Notes: a model not told the origin generated them from the letters alone. A stretch of 36,193 bases of DNA from JBOGOC01 sp050747525 (GCA_050747525.1 JBOGOC010000122.1:1-36193), one strand, 5' to 3'; positions 7,130 to 16,925 are shown, counted from the stretch's first letter. Program-made: numbers and translations.

Positions 7130-10100
7130 ATGCCTACCAACTCCGGCCCCAGAGTCGTTTCTTCCCGTGTCCTGGCCTTCTGCCTGGGGGTCCTGGCCTG
7201 GGGATGGGCGGGGGTCGCGGCGGTCCCCCCGGCCCAGCCGACGGCCGAGGGGGTGCGCGAGGCCATGCTGGGAATCTACGTGCATGGTGTCGACGCCGAC
7301 CTGGCGGCCAGCGTGCTCGGGCCCCAGGCGATACCGTTTCTGATCGACCTGCTGCGCGACGAGGGCTTTCCCCGCCGGGACAACCTGGTGGCTTTTCTGG
7401 CCCACCTCGATGCGGGAACGTCCACTCCTCACCTGGTGAGGCTGCTGGCCGAGCCTCCCGTCGATCCCGGGGTCCCGGAAGAAGGGCGCGCGATGCTGCT
7501 GGCACCCCAGGCCCTGGGCCACATCGCCGCGCGCGGTGACGCCGCGGCGCTCGACGCGCTGCTGGACATGACGGCCGACGGCTCCGAGGGGGGCGTGCTG
7601 CGCGGGACGGCCAACCTCATGCCTGACCCGGCGGCCATGCGTGGCGACCTCCTGGAGATGGCCCTGCGCGGACTGGCTTTTTCCAACGCGCCCCATGCGC
7701 GCGCGAGACTGGAGTCGGTGGCGGACGGCCGGATCAGGCCCTCGCGCACGCACGATCTCGCCGGGGCGGCACGGCAGAGCCTGCGCATGATGCAGGGGCA
7801 GGACGGGTCCTCGGATCTGCCGGCCCCGGGCCCCGTCGAGGGGATCGACGTGACCGACCCGGCTGCCCGCGGCGCCGACTCGGGGCTCACCTACTCGAAT
7901 CACATCACCATCAGCAACCCCATGACCAACACCCGCCTGGACAGCGTCCTGACGGAGGCCACGCTCCGGATGGGTCGCTCGGACTTCGCCGCTGACGTGG
8001 CCTGCTGCGCCTCGCTCAGCCGCTCGAACTCGGGCGGAACCGTGGGGACGGCCGGTGACGGGCTGGGCACGATCGACAGCGGGCCCGAGCTCACCGCGCT
8101 GTTCTCCCTCCCCGGGTCGCGCGTGAAGGTGGTGACCGCGATCAACTGGTGCTCAAGCCCGGGGATGAACATCATCGGGTGCGCGAGGCAGCCCGGCAAC
8201 GGGATGGCGGTCGTACGTCTTTCCCAGATCGGGTCCGAAGCAATCCTGTGGGCGCACGAGTACGGCCACAACGCGGGGCTGGCCCACAGCGCCGATTCCG
8301 CCGCAATCATGTTCGGCACCCTCACCGGGGGGAACAACGGGCTCGCGCTGTCCGAGTGCAACGGGTACCACAATCCCCATCCCAGCGCCGATATGACCAC
8401 CACCGACACGGGGGCGTGCGGAGACTCCGACGCCGACGGGGTGGCCGAGACCCTGGACAACTGTCCCTTCTTCTACAACCCTGCGCAGACCGACACGGAC
8501 GGGGACGGCCAGGGCGATCCCTGCGATGGTGACGCCGACAGCGACGGGGTGGCGGACGCCGTGGATTGCGCCGACGTGGACAACCAGATCTGGTCCATTC
8601 CCTCGGAGGTGCTCGACCTGCAGCTGACGCACGACGTGGGATCTGGCACGGTGCTCTCATGGAGCGCGCCGGCGCAGATCGGCGGGGTGCCCGCCTCGGT
8701 GCACTACGACACCATCCGATCGCTCGTGTCCTCCGATTTCGTCACCAACGCCGTCTGCGTGGAGACCGACGACGGGCCCAACACCACCGCCGCCGCGGCT
8801 CCGCCGCCGTCGCCGTTGTGGTCGGCCGAGGGGAACGCGGTGGGCGTGCGCGCCGGCGCCTCGGTCGGGGCCGCCGGAGACTTCGACGCCGACGGCTTCG
8901 ACGACGTGGTGGTGGGGGTGCCCAGCCACACGTTCATCGAGGACCGCGAAGGCCGCATCGTGCTCTACTACGGCTCCGCGACGGGGCCGGCCGCCGTCTC
9001 GGTCACCGAGAGCAACGCCGACTTCGCGGGGATGGGGACGTCCGTGGACGGCGCGGGGAACGTGAATGGCGACCTCTACGACGACGTGATCACCGGCGCT
9101 CCCTGGTACGACAACGGCGTGCTGTTCGGCGGCGCGGCCATGGTGTATCTCGGCTCGCCCTCCGGGCTGCCGTCGTCTCCTTCGTGGATCGTCTCGCTCA
9201 GCGTGTCCGACGCGTTCTTCGGCCAGTCGGTTTCCGGAGCCGGAGACGTCAACGACGACGGCCACGACGAGGTGGTGGTGGGAGCACCCAACCTCAACGC
9301 GGTGACCTTTCAGGAAGGCGGAGCCTTCCTCTATCCCGGCTCTCCGTCCGGGCTGGCGGGCGCGGCATCGTGGAGTCCCACGGGAAGCCAGAGCGGTGGA
9401 CGCTTCGGCGCCGCGGTGGCCGGAGTCGGAGACCTGAACGACGACGGCTTCGACGACGTGGCGATCGGGGCGCCCCAGGAATCCGATGGAGAGGCAGGCG
9501 AAGGCAGGGTGCACGTGTTCCTGGGATCGGGGTCCGGTCTTTCCGCCACTCCCGTGATCGTCCTGCAGGGAGGGCAGGCCGGGGCGGCCTTCGGCTCCGT
9601 GGTCGCGGGAGCCGGGGACGTCAACGACGACGGCTTCGACGATCTGCTGGTCGGTGCCCCCTTCTACGACGGCGGGCAGACCGACGAAGGAAGGGCCTAT
9701 CTCTTCCTGGGATCGGCCGCGGGCGTGAGCGCGGTGCCGGTCTGGACGATGGAGGCGGATCAGGTGGGCGCCCTGGCCGGCGCGTCGGTCGCCGGAGCGG
9801 GCAACATGAACGGAGACGCCCGTGCCGACATCGTGGTGTCGGCTCCGGGGTACGACAACGACCAGTCCGGTGAAGGGCGGCTCTACGTGTTCCTGGGCAC
9901 TACGGGTGGTGCCTCGATCGACCCGGTGATGGTGCTGGAAAGCAACCAGTTCAACTCCGGGACCGCGATGGTGGTGTCGGGAGCCGGACACGTGACAGAC
10001 GGGCCGCTGGACGGGATCCTGTTGGGCACGCCGCAGTTCGACAACGGCCAGAACGACGAAGGGCGCGCCGCGCTCTTCATGGGATCGACCTCCCTGGAGC

Positions 10101-10213
10101 CGCCTGCAGGGTCGATCACGTATTACTACGTCCGTCCCCGCAACGGATGCGGCACCGGCGCCGCCGGCTTCAGCTCCTCGGGCTCCGAGCAGCCCGCCCG
10201 ATCCTGCCCCTGA
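7130..10213 (+). CDS. Secreted metzincin-like zinc protease with TSP3 and FG-GAP repeats
   Basis: The protein has 1027 residues. It opens with a signal peptide (hydrophobic VLAFCLGVLAWGWAGVAA), then a helical region of about residues 35-220 reminiscent of HEAT-type repeats (FLIDLLRDEG, LVRLLAEP). The catalytic motif HEYGHNAGLAH is at 376-386, followed by a probable Met-turn (Met394 in SAAIMFG), as in metzincins. Thrombospondin type-3 calcium repeats (DSDADG, DTDGDGQGDPCDGDADSDG) start at 432. At least six FG-GAP beta-propeller blades with DxDxDGxxD calcium loops fill about 570-990. The likely role is an extracellular or surface protease with a binding propeller. ATG 7130 is preferred; TTG 7121 in frame is possible. 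It is divergent from egtB. No C-terminal sorting domain is recognisable. Confidence 0.85.
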   Translation: MPTNSGPRVVSSRVLAFCLGVLAWGWAGVAAVPPAQPTAEGVREAMLGIYVHGVDADLAASVLGPQAIPFLIDLLRDEGFPRRDNLVAFLAHLDAGTSTPHLVRLLAEPPVDPGVPEEGRAMLLAPQALGHIAARGDAAALDALLDMTADGSEGGVLRGTANLMPDPAAMRGDLLEMALRGLAFSNAPHARARLESVADGRIRPSRTHDLAGAARQSLRMMQGQDGSSDLPAPGPVEGIDVTDPAARGADSGLTYSNHITISNPMTNTRLDSVLTEATLRMGRSDFAADVACCASLSRSNSGGTVGTAGDGLGTIDSGPELTALFSLPGSRVKVVTAINWCSSPGMNIIGCARQPGNGMAVVRLSQIGSEAILWAHEYGHNAGLAHSADSAAIMFGTLTGGNNGLALSECNGYHNPHPSADMTTTDTGACGDSDADGVAETLDNCPFFYNPAQTDTDGDGQGDPCDGDADSDGVADAVDCADVDNQIWSIPSEVLDLQLTHDVGSGTVLSWSAPAQIGGVPASVHYDTIRSLVSSDFVTNAVCVETDDGPNTTAAAAPPPSPLWSAEGNAVGVRAGASVGAAGDFDADGFDDVVVGVPSHTFIEDREGRIVLYYGSATGPAAVSVTESNADFAGMGTSVDGAGNVNGDLYDDVITGAPWYDNGVLFGGAAMVYLGSPSGLPSSPSWIVSLSVSDAFFGQSVSGAGDVNDDGHDEVVVGAPNLNAVTFQEGGAFLYPGSPSGLAGAASWSPTGSQSGGRFGAAVAGVGDLNDDGFDDVAIGAPQESDGEAGEGRVHVFLGSGSGLSATPVIVLQGGQAGAAFGSVVAGAGDVNDDGFDDLLVGAPFYDGGQTDEGRAYLFLGSAAGVSAVPVWTMEADQVGALAGASVAGAGNMNGDARADIVVSAPGYDNDQSGEGRLYVFLGTTGGASIDPVMVLESNQFNSGTAMVVSGAGHVTDGPLDGILLGTPQFDNGQNDEGRAALFMGSTSLEPPAGSITYYYVRPRNGCGTGAAGFSSSGSEQPARSCP

Positions 10214-10350
10214 CCCCGCCGGAAGGCCATTCCGCACTGTAAACCTAACGCGACGCGCATGGGTCTATCTTGCGTCCATAGTGCTGTACTTCTCCTACGG
10301 AGCCCGGCCGCCGTGAACCTTACACAGGATGTTGCCTGGAGGTCAGCTGC

Positions 10351-13300
10351 ATGCGCCGGTCCCTGCTCGCGACCAGTGTCATTCTCCTCGTTCTACTCGC
10401 CGCCGGGATCACCCCGGCCCCTGCCCAGGGAACCTCATCGGTCCTGAAGGGCCGTCTCGTCGACACCGCTGGTGAAGGGCTGCCTTCCGTCCCCATCCAT
10501 CTCACCAGCAAGAGTCAGCCCAGCGGCAACAAGTCGGTCGTCACCGACATCGAAGGGAACTTCCGCGTCCCGGTCCTTCCTCCGGCCAATGACTACTTCA
10601 TCAAAGTGGACTATCCGGGCTTCGCCACCATCGAGGTGGGGCCCATCGACCTGGATCCCGGCAAGACGACCATCCAGGACGTGACCCTGCGCAGCGACAC
10701 CGAGCTGTCCGAGACCATCTCGGTGGTGGGACACGGCAGCATCGTGGACCTGGAGGAGAACAGGATCTCCACGGTCTTCAACTCCGAGTTCATCGAGGGG
10801 CTTCCGATCATCGGCCACAACTTCCAGGACATGCTGGTCCTGGCGCCCGGCGTCACCGACACCGATGGCGACGGCAATCCCAACGTGCACGGCGCGCGCG
10901 ACACCGGGATGCAGATCCGCCTGGATGGGGCCAACATCACCGATCCGGTGTCGGGAACCTTCGGGCAGAACCTGAACCAGGACATCATCGAAGAGCTGGA
11001 GGTGATCACCGCCGGTGCCTCGGCGGAATGGGGGCGCGCGGATGGCGGCTTCGCCAACATCATCACCAAGTCGGGGGGCAACGACTTCGACGGCCGCTTC
11101 TCCATCTTCTGGCAGGGCAAGTTCCTGGACGGCAACGGCGCGAACAACAACGACGTGAACGACTTCGAGGACGACCTGCCCAACTACCAGGACATACGTC
11201 CATCGGTCACGCTGGGGGGCGCGCTCGTCCGTGACAAGCTGTGGTACTTCGGATCTCTGCAGATCCTCGACACCGAGCGGCCGGTCAACCAGGTCGGCGC
11301 CAACATCCTGGTGACCTCCCGCGGGCACAGCGGCTTCGCCAAGCTCACCTGGCAGGTGGACCCCTTCAACAAGATGGCCTTCCAGATATCCACCGATCCG
11401 CGCGTGTTCGAAGGGCTGGGGCTGGCGCTGGGGGTCTCCCCCGACTCGGACTTCCTCTTCACGCAGGGCGGGATCACGCCGCAGCTCAAGTGGACCGCCA
11501 CCCTTTCTCCACAGCTCCTGCTTGAGTCGGCCGTCACGCACTTCGAGTCGGGGATCGCGGTGGAGTCGGTGTCCCCGTTCTTCACACCCACCTTTGTTCA
11601 GACGACGGTCGTGGGCAACACGGTGCAGGCCCTCTATCCGTGCGAGGCCATCAACTGCAATCCGGCGCGCGGCGAGAAGAGGACCTTCCAGCAGGACCTC
11701 ATCACCGGGGGCGTCACCGGCCCCTTCAACGTGAAGACCGACGACAGCCGCACGCGCAACTCCATCAAGACCGACCTGTCCTACACCATCGAGGATGCCT
11801 GGGGGCAGCACAGCCTCAAGTCAGGGCTGGAATTCGCGGACGAGAAGTTCTCCGACAGCGTCATCACCAATCCTCTGCTGGTGGATGTGACCCGTCCGGT
11901 CCAGTCGGAGAGAGAGGGCGACGGCTCGACGCTGCCCGATCAGATCAGTGGGCTGCAGCAACTTCAGACCTTCGACCCGCTGGAGACTCCGCAGCACGCT
12001 TCCAGCTTCAACAGCAGCTTCTACCTGCAGGATTCCTGGAAGCCGCGGCCCAACCTGACCATCAATGTGGGCATGCGCTTCGACAGGGAGGACGTGGACA
12101 CATCGGGCTTCAACTACTTCGACCCCCGCGCCGAGCGCCGCGCCTCCGTGGGGCTGTGGGCGTCCATATGTGCCGAGGCGAGGGCGCAGCACGTGGTTCC
12201 CGCATTGGGGAACCCTAACTGTGAGTCGGCGGAAGTGTACAACGGCAAGCCTCCGGATATCGGCGACGATGACCTGGCCACCTTCCGCGACAGCAACGGA
12301 GACGGGATCAACGACGTGGATCCTGCCATCGTATCGCTCGACCTTGACGGCAACGGGACCATCAGCACGACCATGGACGAGGGGCTCGAGTTCTTCAGGG
12401 AGTTCACGCGCTTCGACGAGCGCCAGACCGAGAACTTTTCCATCGTCAACAACAATCTCGCGCCCCGGGTGAGCGTCTCGTGGGATCCGTGGGCCGACGG
12501 CAAGACGAAGTTCTTCGGCACGGCCGGCCGGTTCTACGACCGGCTCTTCCTGGCCACCATCACCGGGGAGATCGGCCCGGACAACATCAACTTCCTCTAC
12601 CAGCCCAACGTCAACAGAGTCATCCTGCCGGACAGTGCGTCGCGCGCGGCATCCACCGTGAGCATCACGCAGATCGACCGCGACCTGAGAACCCCCTACA
12701 CGGACGAGTTCACGCTCGGGTTCGAGCGCGAGCTGGCGCCCGAATGGTCGCTCAGCTTCACGTACATCAACCGGAAGGCCCAGGACCTCCTTCAAGATAT
12801 GGACGTCAACCACGTGACCTGCCCGCAGTTCGGCCAGCTGGGCGTCGACCCCAGGCTGGTGTGCGGCGACGGCGGTGTCCTGGAGACTGACCGGTTCGGC
12901 GACGCGGGAGGTGGATTCTCTGGCGCGGCGGCGGGCATTACAGGAGGGAACTTCGGCTTCAACGCGGCCGGCGGCGGCGTTCTGGCGAAGAACGGTGCCC
13001 CCGACCTGTACACGGTGAACAACTCCTTCAACCAGATCCTGCGCATCAGCAACTTCAACAGCTCCACGTTCGAATCCTACGAGCTGCAGGTGGTCAAGCG
13101 GCTGCACCGCAACTGGCAGATGCAGGCCAGCTACGTCTGGTCGAAGGCGTTCGGCCAGGCCGAGGCGTTCGCGGCCGCGGTGGGCAACGATCCCGAGACG
13201 GTGGACGACGAAGAAGGGTACCTGCTGTTCGATCAGCGGCACGTCCTGAAGTTCCAGGCCGTGACACGGCTGCCGCACGAGATCAGCCTGGGCTCCGTGG

Positions 13301-13629
13301 TGCAGTGGGCCGCGGGGACACCGTTCTCCATCACGCGCACCGTCGTGGACGTCGACAGCACGGGCAACACCATCTTCCGCGGCCTGTTTCCCACCGGGCA
13401 GCGCAACGACATGCGCAACGAAGGAGCCTGGCGCATCGACAGCCACGTGGAGAAGGCGTTCACGCTCGGACGGGTGCAGGCCTCGGCCTTCCTCAACATC
13501 CAGAACATGCTGAACTCCGACGACCTGATCATCGTTCAGAATGATCTGACCGCCATCGATGGCGTGGGACTGCAGGCCAACAGGAACTTCGGGCGCCGCT
13601 TCGAGCTGGGAGCGACCTTCAACTTCTGA
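10351..13629 (+). CDS. Oar-type TonB-dependent outer-membrane receptor
   Basis: The protein has 1092 residues with a signal peptide ending near APAQG. A carboxypeptidase-regulatory-like beta-sandwich domain (LKGRLVDTAGEGLPSVPIHL onward, about 32-115) precedes a TonB plug (LPIIGHNFQDMLVLAPGVTD, then VHGARDTGMQIRLDGANITD, about 150-240) and a long barrel ending in GATFNF with a terminal aromatic residue. This is the Oar/OmpA-related receptor group common in Acidobacteriota and myxobacteria; substrates (peptides, glycans, metal chelates) are usually unknown. A large loop encoded near 12288-12390 has two EF-hand-like calcium loops (DSNGDGINDVD; DLDGNGTISTTMDE). The start follows a good GGAGG 9 nt upstream. 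The gene is 137 bp after the protease in the same direction, and that gap holds no other gene that I see. Confidence 0.9.
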   Translation: MRRSLLATSVILLVLLAAGITPAPAQGTSSVLKGRLVDTAGEGLPSVPIHLTSKSQPSGNKSVVTDIEGNFRVPVLPPANDYFIKVDYPGFATIEVGPIDLDPGKTTIQDVTLRSDTELSETISVVGHGSIVDLEENRISTVFNSEFIEGLPIIGHNFQDMLVLAPGVTDTDGDGNPNVHGARDTGMQIRLDGANITDPVSGTFGQNLNQDIIEELEVITAGASAEWGRADGGFANIITKSGGNDFDGRFSIFWQGKFLDGNGANNNDVNDFEDDLPNYQDIRPSVTLGGALVRDKLWYFGSLQILDTERPVNQVGANILVTSRGHSGFAKLTWQVDPFNKMAFQISTDPRVFEGLGLALGVSPDSDFLFTQGGITPQLKWTATLSPQLLLESAVTHFESGIAVESVSPFFTPTFVQTTVVGNTVQALYPCEAINCNPARGEKRTFQQDLITGGVTGPFNVKTDDSRTRNSIKTDLSYTIEDAWGQHSLKSGLEFADEKFSDSVITNPLLVDVTRPVQSEREGDGSTLPDQISGLQQLQTFDPLETPQHASSFNSSFYLQDSWKPRPNLTINVGMRFDREDVDTSGFNYFDPRAERRASVGLWASICAEARAQHVVPALGNPNCESAEVYNGKPPDIGDDDLATFRDSNGDGINDVDPAIVSLDLDGNGTISTTMDEGLEFFREFTRFDERQTENFSIVNNNLAPRVSVSWDPWADGKTKFFGTAGRFYDRLFLATITGEIGPDNINFLYQPNVNRVILPDSASRAASTVSITQIDRDLRTPYTDEFTLGFERELAPEWSLSFTYINRKAQDLLQDMDVNHVTCPQFGQLGVDPRLVCGDGGVLETDRFGDAGGGFSGAAAGITGGNFGFNAAGGGVLAKNGAPDLYTVNNSFNQILRISNFNSSTFESYELQVVKRLHRNWQMQASYVWSKAFGQAEAFAAAVGNDPETVDDEEGYLLFDQRHVLKFQAVTRLPHEISLGSVVQWAAGTPFSITRTVVDVDSTGNTIFRGLFPTGQRNDMRNEGAWRIDSHVEKAFTLGRVQASAFLNIQNMLNSDDLIIVQNDLTAIDGVGLQANRNFGRRFELGATFNF

Positions 13630-13650
13630 TCGGCGCCGAAGCGGCGGAGG

Positions 13651-13679
13651 GCAGGCCGGGCCATGCAGGTCCGGCTTGC
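13651..13679 (+). terminator. Hairpin between convergent genes (possible bidirectional terminator)
   Basis: GCAGGCCGGGCC, loop ATGCA, then GGTCCGGCTTGC: a 12-bp stem with two G-T pairs, 21 bp after the receptor stop. No T-tract follows, so it may act with Rho or simply protect the 3' end. It lies between the receptor gene and the oppositely oriented lipoprotein gene. Confidence 0.5.
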
Positions 13680-13762
13680 CGCCGCGCCTCAGTTGGCGAA
13701 CCAGGGCTCGGGGCGCTCCACCCCCAGGTTGAAGCCGCTGGAGAACGGGCGCGGGCGGCGGG

Positions 13763-14350
13763 TCAGCCGCGCACGGTACGGAGCAGCGCCTTGAGTCCGG
13801 GAGCGGTCACGTCCATCGTGGCGGACGGGCCGACGCACTTCATGAACCAGGGACCCTGCGGCATCTCCACCACGCCGGCCACCATGCGGTAGCCCTCTTG
13901 TGGCGCGGACGGAGCCCCCATCCCACCGCTGCCGCCGGTGTAGGTCCCCGAGATGTCGACGTAGGTGATGCTGAGGCTGTCGTGGGGCAGCTTCTCGATG
14001 GTGGCATGATCCGCCGAGCTGCTGCCGTCGGGCTGCTGGAACTGGCCGATCCAGCGGTCGATGTTGGCCTGAACGGACCCGCCCGTTCCCGGAAAATGGA
14101 ACAGCGCGCATTCACCGGGGCCGGTGTCGCCCGATGCGGGGTCGATCCGGTATTGAGCGAGGCGCATGCTGCTGCTCGGCTCCTCGGACTTCCATCGTGT
14201 GGGAGGCTGGAACGAGAGCCCCTCCAGCGTGACCCGCTCGGCGAGTGGAACGGAGGCGGCCGAGTCAGCGCCGTCTCCAGTGTCGCTGGAGCAGGCTCCA
14301 AGCGTCAGCGCGGCGCAGAGAGCCAGCGCCGTATATACGTGAGCATGCAT
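13763..14350 (-). CDS. Putative lipoprotein of unknown function
   Basis: The protein has 195 residues. The N-terminus MHAHVYTALALCAALTLGACSS is a short signal sequence with an LGAC lipobox (Cys20), so it is probably lipid-anchored. The mature part contains PTRWKSEEPSSSMRLAQYRI, FPGTGGSVQANIDRWIGQF and EGYRMVAGVVEMPQGPWF. I recall this pattern from a widespread family of uncharacterised bacterial proteins but know no function. No catalytic motif is visible. TAGAATCCG ends 7 nt before the ATG (counting from the hexamer) and there is no ribosome-binding site, so the mRNA may be leaderless. It is divergent from the TPR-DUF1684 gene and convergent with the receptor. Confidence 0.75.
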   Translation of the reverse strand: MHAHVYTALALCAALTLGACSSDTGDGADSAASVPLAERVTLEGLSFQPPTRWKSEEPSSSMRLAQYRIDPASGDTGPGECALFHFPGTGGSVQANIDRWIGQFQQPDGSSSADHATIEKLPHDSLSITYVDISGTYTGGSGGMGAPSAPQEGYRMVAGVVEMPQGPWFMKCVGPSATMDVTAPGLKALLRTVRG

Positions 14351-14357
14351 GACGCGG

Positions 14358-14366
14358 ATTCTACCA
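14358..14366 (-). promoter_or_regulatory. Putative extended -10 for the lipoprotein gene
   Basis: TGG-TAGAAT on the minus strand (hexamer 14363-14358), followed by CCG and 4 nt to ATG 14350. The arrangement matches that before egtB. Confidence 0.45.
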
Positions 14367-14391
14367 TCGGGACCAGCTCGCGTCTCTCGGA

Positions 14392-14397
14392 TATACT
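14392..14397 (+). promoter_or_regulatory. Putative -10 for the TPR-DUF1684 gene
   Basis: TATACT lies 18 nt before ATG 14416, with GGAGG between them, so this gene would have a short leader with a normal ribosome-binding site. No convincing -35 was seen. Confidence 0.4.
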
Positions 14398-14415
14398 CGG
14401 CGCGGAGGTGGACGA

Positions 14416-16878
14416 ATGCGTCACCTGACGATGGTCCTTCTGGCCGCCCTGCTCGTCCCCGCCGCCGGGGGTGATGCGGACGTTCCGCTGTTCGAAGGTC
14501 TGGGCACGCACAGCCGCACCGTGAGCGGCTCTTCGGCCCTCGGGCAGCGGTACTTCGACCAGGGACTGCGCTTCCTGTACGGGTTCAATCACGACGAGGC
14601 CATGCGCGCGTTCCGCAAGGCCTCGGAGCTCGATCCGCGCTGCGCCATGGCGTGGTGGGGTGTGGCAGCCGCCAACGGGCCTCACATCAACCGGCCCGCC
14701 GTCCCGCTGGAGCGCGAGCAGGCCGGGATGGACGCCGTGCGCCGGGCCAGGGCTCTGGCCGAGCAGGCCACCGAGGAAGAGAAGACGCTCATCGAGGCCA
14801 TGGCGGCTCGCTTCGCGATCCCCCAGCCGGCCGATCGCGCCCCGCTGGATCGTGCCTACGCCAAGGCGATGCGCGCGGCGTGGAAGCGCTACCCTAATGA
14901 TACAGATGTAGGCGCGCTGTACGCCGAGTCCCTGATGGACCTGAGGCCCTGGGACCTCTGGACCCGGGACGGAAAGCCGCAGCCGGAAACCCCCGAGATC
15001 CTCGCGACCCTCGAGCGAGTGATGGCCATGCAACCGGGCCATCCGCTGGCCCTCCATCTCTACATCCACGCCGTGGAGGCGGGCCCCACTCCCGGCAAGG
15101 GGGCCGCGGCCGCGGATCGGCTGCGCGACCTGATGCCCTCGGTTGGCCACATGGTGCACATGCCGTCACACATCGACGTGCGGCTGGGGGCGTGGGAAAA
15201 GGCCCTCACGGCCAACACCAAGGCGATCGCGGCCGACGAGGCCTATCGCGCCGTCGTCGCGCAGCAGGATTTCTACCGGGTCTACATGGCCCACAACCAT
15301 CACATGCTGGGGCACGCGGCCATGATGATGGGGCGCAGCGCGGATGCGATCCGCGTCATGGACCAGATGGTGGCACGCATCCCGCCCGAGTGGGCGTCGG
15401 CGTCGGGGGGAGCCGCCGATGGCTTCATGGCGATGCCGCTGGAGGCCCGGGTGCGGTTCGGGCGGTGGGAGGAAGTGCTGGCCGCCCCCGACCTGCCCGA
15501 AGGCTTCCCGATCGCGCGGGCCCTGCGGCACGTGGCCCGCGGCATCGCTCTGGCCGCCACAGGGCGCGTGGCCGAGGCCCGCACCGAGGAGCAGGCCTTC
15601 GAGAAGGCCAGGGCGCGCGTTCCGGGCGACGCGTTCTTCGGCAACAACAGAGCGGCCGACCTGCTCGCCGTGGCGGGCCCCATGCTGGAAGGGGAGATCC
15701 TCTACAAAGAAGGAAAGCACGACGAGGCCTTCGCAGCGCTGAGGCGGGCCGTCGATGCGGAGGACGCCCTGCGTTACGACGAGCCGCCCGACTGGATCCT
15801 CCCGGTGCGGCACGCGCTGGGGGCGGCCCTCCTGGAGTCGGGGCGCGCGAAGGACGCCGAGCAGATCTACCTCCAGGATCTCACCAAGCTGCCGCACAAC
15901 GGATGGTCCCTGCTCGGCCTTTCGCGCAGCCTCTCCCTGCAGGGACGCAGCGCCGACGCCTCCAAGGCCCAGGCCCGGTTCGAGAAGGCGTGGGCCGGCG
16001 CCGACGTGAAGATCGCCTCGTCGTGCCTGTGCCAGCCGGGGACGGCTCCGGCTCTCTCCTACGTGGGGTCGATCGAGCAGTGGCGCCGGCAGCGTGAGGA
16101 TCGCCTGCGGTCCGACACCGGCTGGCTCACCGTGGCGGGTCTGTACTGGCTGAAGGAGGGATGGAACACCTTCGGTTCCGACGTTTCCAACGCCATCGTG
16201 CTTCCAGCGTCGGCCCCCGCGCGCGCCGGGCTGTTCGAGTTCCGCGAGGGTCGTGCGACCCTCCGGCTCGAGCCCGGGATCGAGGCGATGGTGAGCGGCA
16301 AGCCCGTCCGGACGGATCCCGTCCCGCTGAAGGCCGACGACGAGGGAGACCCCGACCTGGTGCAGATGGGTGACCTGACCATGTTCGTCATCCGCAGAGG
16401 AGACCGCCACGCCATCCGGCTCCGGGATCGCAACAGCAAGGCCCGCCGCGAGTTCGCCGGCCTGCGCTGGTACCCGGTGAGCCCCGGCTACCGCGTGGAG
16501 GCGCGATGGGAAGCGTACGATCCGCCGCGGATGATGAAGGTGCCGAACATCCTGGGGTTCGTCGAGGAATCCCCCTGCCCCGGCGCCGCCACGTTCGAGC
16601 TGGGCGGGAAGACGTGGCGCCTGGAGCCGATCCTGGAGGAGCCGGGCGCGGAGGAGCTGTTCTTCATCTTCAAGGACGCCACGGCAGGGCGGGAGACGTA
16701 CGGGGCCGGCCGGTTCCTCTACGCTGACCTGCCCAAGGACGGCCGCGTGACGCTGGACTTCAACAAGGCCTACACGCCTCCTTGCGGCTTCACCTCCTAT
16801 GCGACCTGCCCGCTGCCGCCCGACGGGAACAAGCTCACGATCCCCATCGAGGCAGGGGAGAAGTTTTCGGGTCACTGA
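14416..16878 (+). CDS. Exported TPR protein fused to a DUF1684 domain
   Basis: The protein has 820 residues with a signal peptide (TMVLLAALLVPAAGG). Residues of about 25-540 form tetratricopeptide-type helical repeats starting with GQRYFDQGLRFLYGFNHDEA, MRAFRKASELDPRCAMAWWG, and including conserved MVHMPSHIDVRLG and YMAHNHHMLGHAAMM. This part ends in ASSCLCQPG, where stand-alone members of that family normally end. Residues of about 550-820 are a complete DUF1684 domain: TGWLTVAGLYWLKEGWNTFGS, later RWYPVSPGYRVEARW, and the terminal NKAYTPPCGFTSYATCPLPP. The function of DUF1684 is unknown. The two halves are usually separate proteins, so this is a fusion with an uninterrupted frame. GGAGG precedes the ATG. 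The gene end is followed at once by the G-rich repeat. Confidence 0.85.
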   Translation: MRHLTMVLLAALLVPAAGGDADVPLFEGLGTHSRTVSGSSALGQRYFDQGLRFLYGFNHDEAMRAFRKASELDPRCAMAWWGVAAANGPHINRPAVPLEREQAGMDAVRRARALAEQATEEEKTLIEAMAARFAIPQPADRAPLDRAYAKAMRAAWKRYPNDTDVGALYAESLMDLRPWDLWTRDGKPQPETPEILATLERVMAMQPGHPLALHLYIHAVEAGPTPGKGAAAADRLRDLMPSVGHMVHMPSHIDVRLGAWEKALTANTKAIAADEAYRAVVAQQDFYRVYMAHNHHMLGHAAMMMGRSADAIRVMDQMVARIPPEWASASGGAADGFMAMPLEARVRFGRWEEVLAAPDLPEGFPIARALRHVARGIALAATGRVAEARTEEQAFEKARARVPGDAFFGNNRAADLLAVAGPMLEGEILYKEGKHDEAFAALRRAVDAEDALRYDEPPDWILPVRHALGAALLESGRAKDAEQIYLQDLTKLPHNGWSLLGLSRSLSLQGRSADASKAQARFEKAWAGADVKIASSCLCQPGTAPALSYVGSIEQWRRQREDRLRSDTGWLTVAGLYWLKEGWNTFGSDVSNAIVLPASAPARAGLFEFREGRATLRLEPGIEAMVSGKPVRTDPVPLKADDEGDPDLVQMGDLTMFVIRRGDRHAIRLRDRNSKARREFAGLRWYPVSPGYRVEARWEAYDPPRMMKVPNILGFVEESPCPGAATFELGGKTWRLEPILEEPGAEELFFIFKDATAGRETYGAGRFLYADLPKDGRVTLDFNKAYTPPCGFTSYATCPLPPDGNKLTIPIEAGEKFSGH

Positions 16879-16925
16879 GCGGCGGCGGGGAGCGGTCTTC
16901 GCGGCCGTTCGCCGTCTTGACGGTC

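Noticed and set aside
13689..13762. Minus-strand tail ending SSGFNLGVERPEPWFAN before the lipoprotein gene end
   Set aside because: It looks like a protein end but is in another frame from the lipoprotein and has no start of its own; too little to call a gene remnant.
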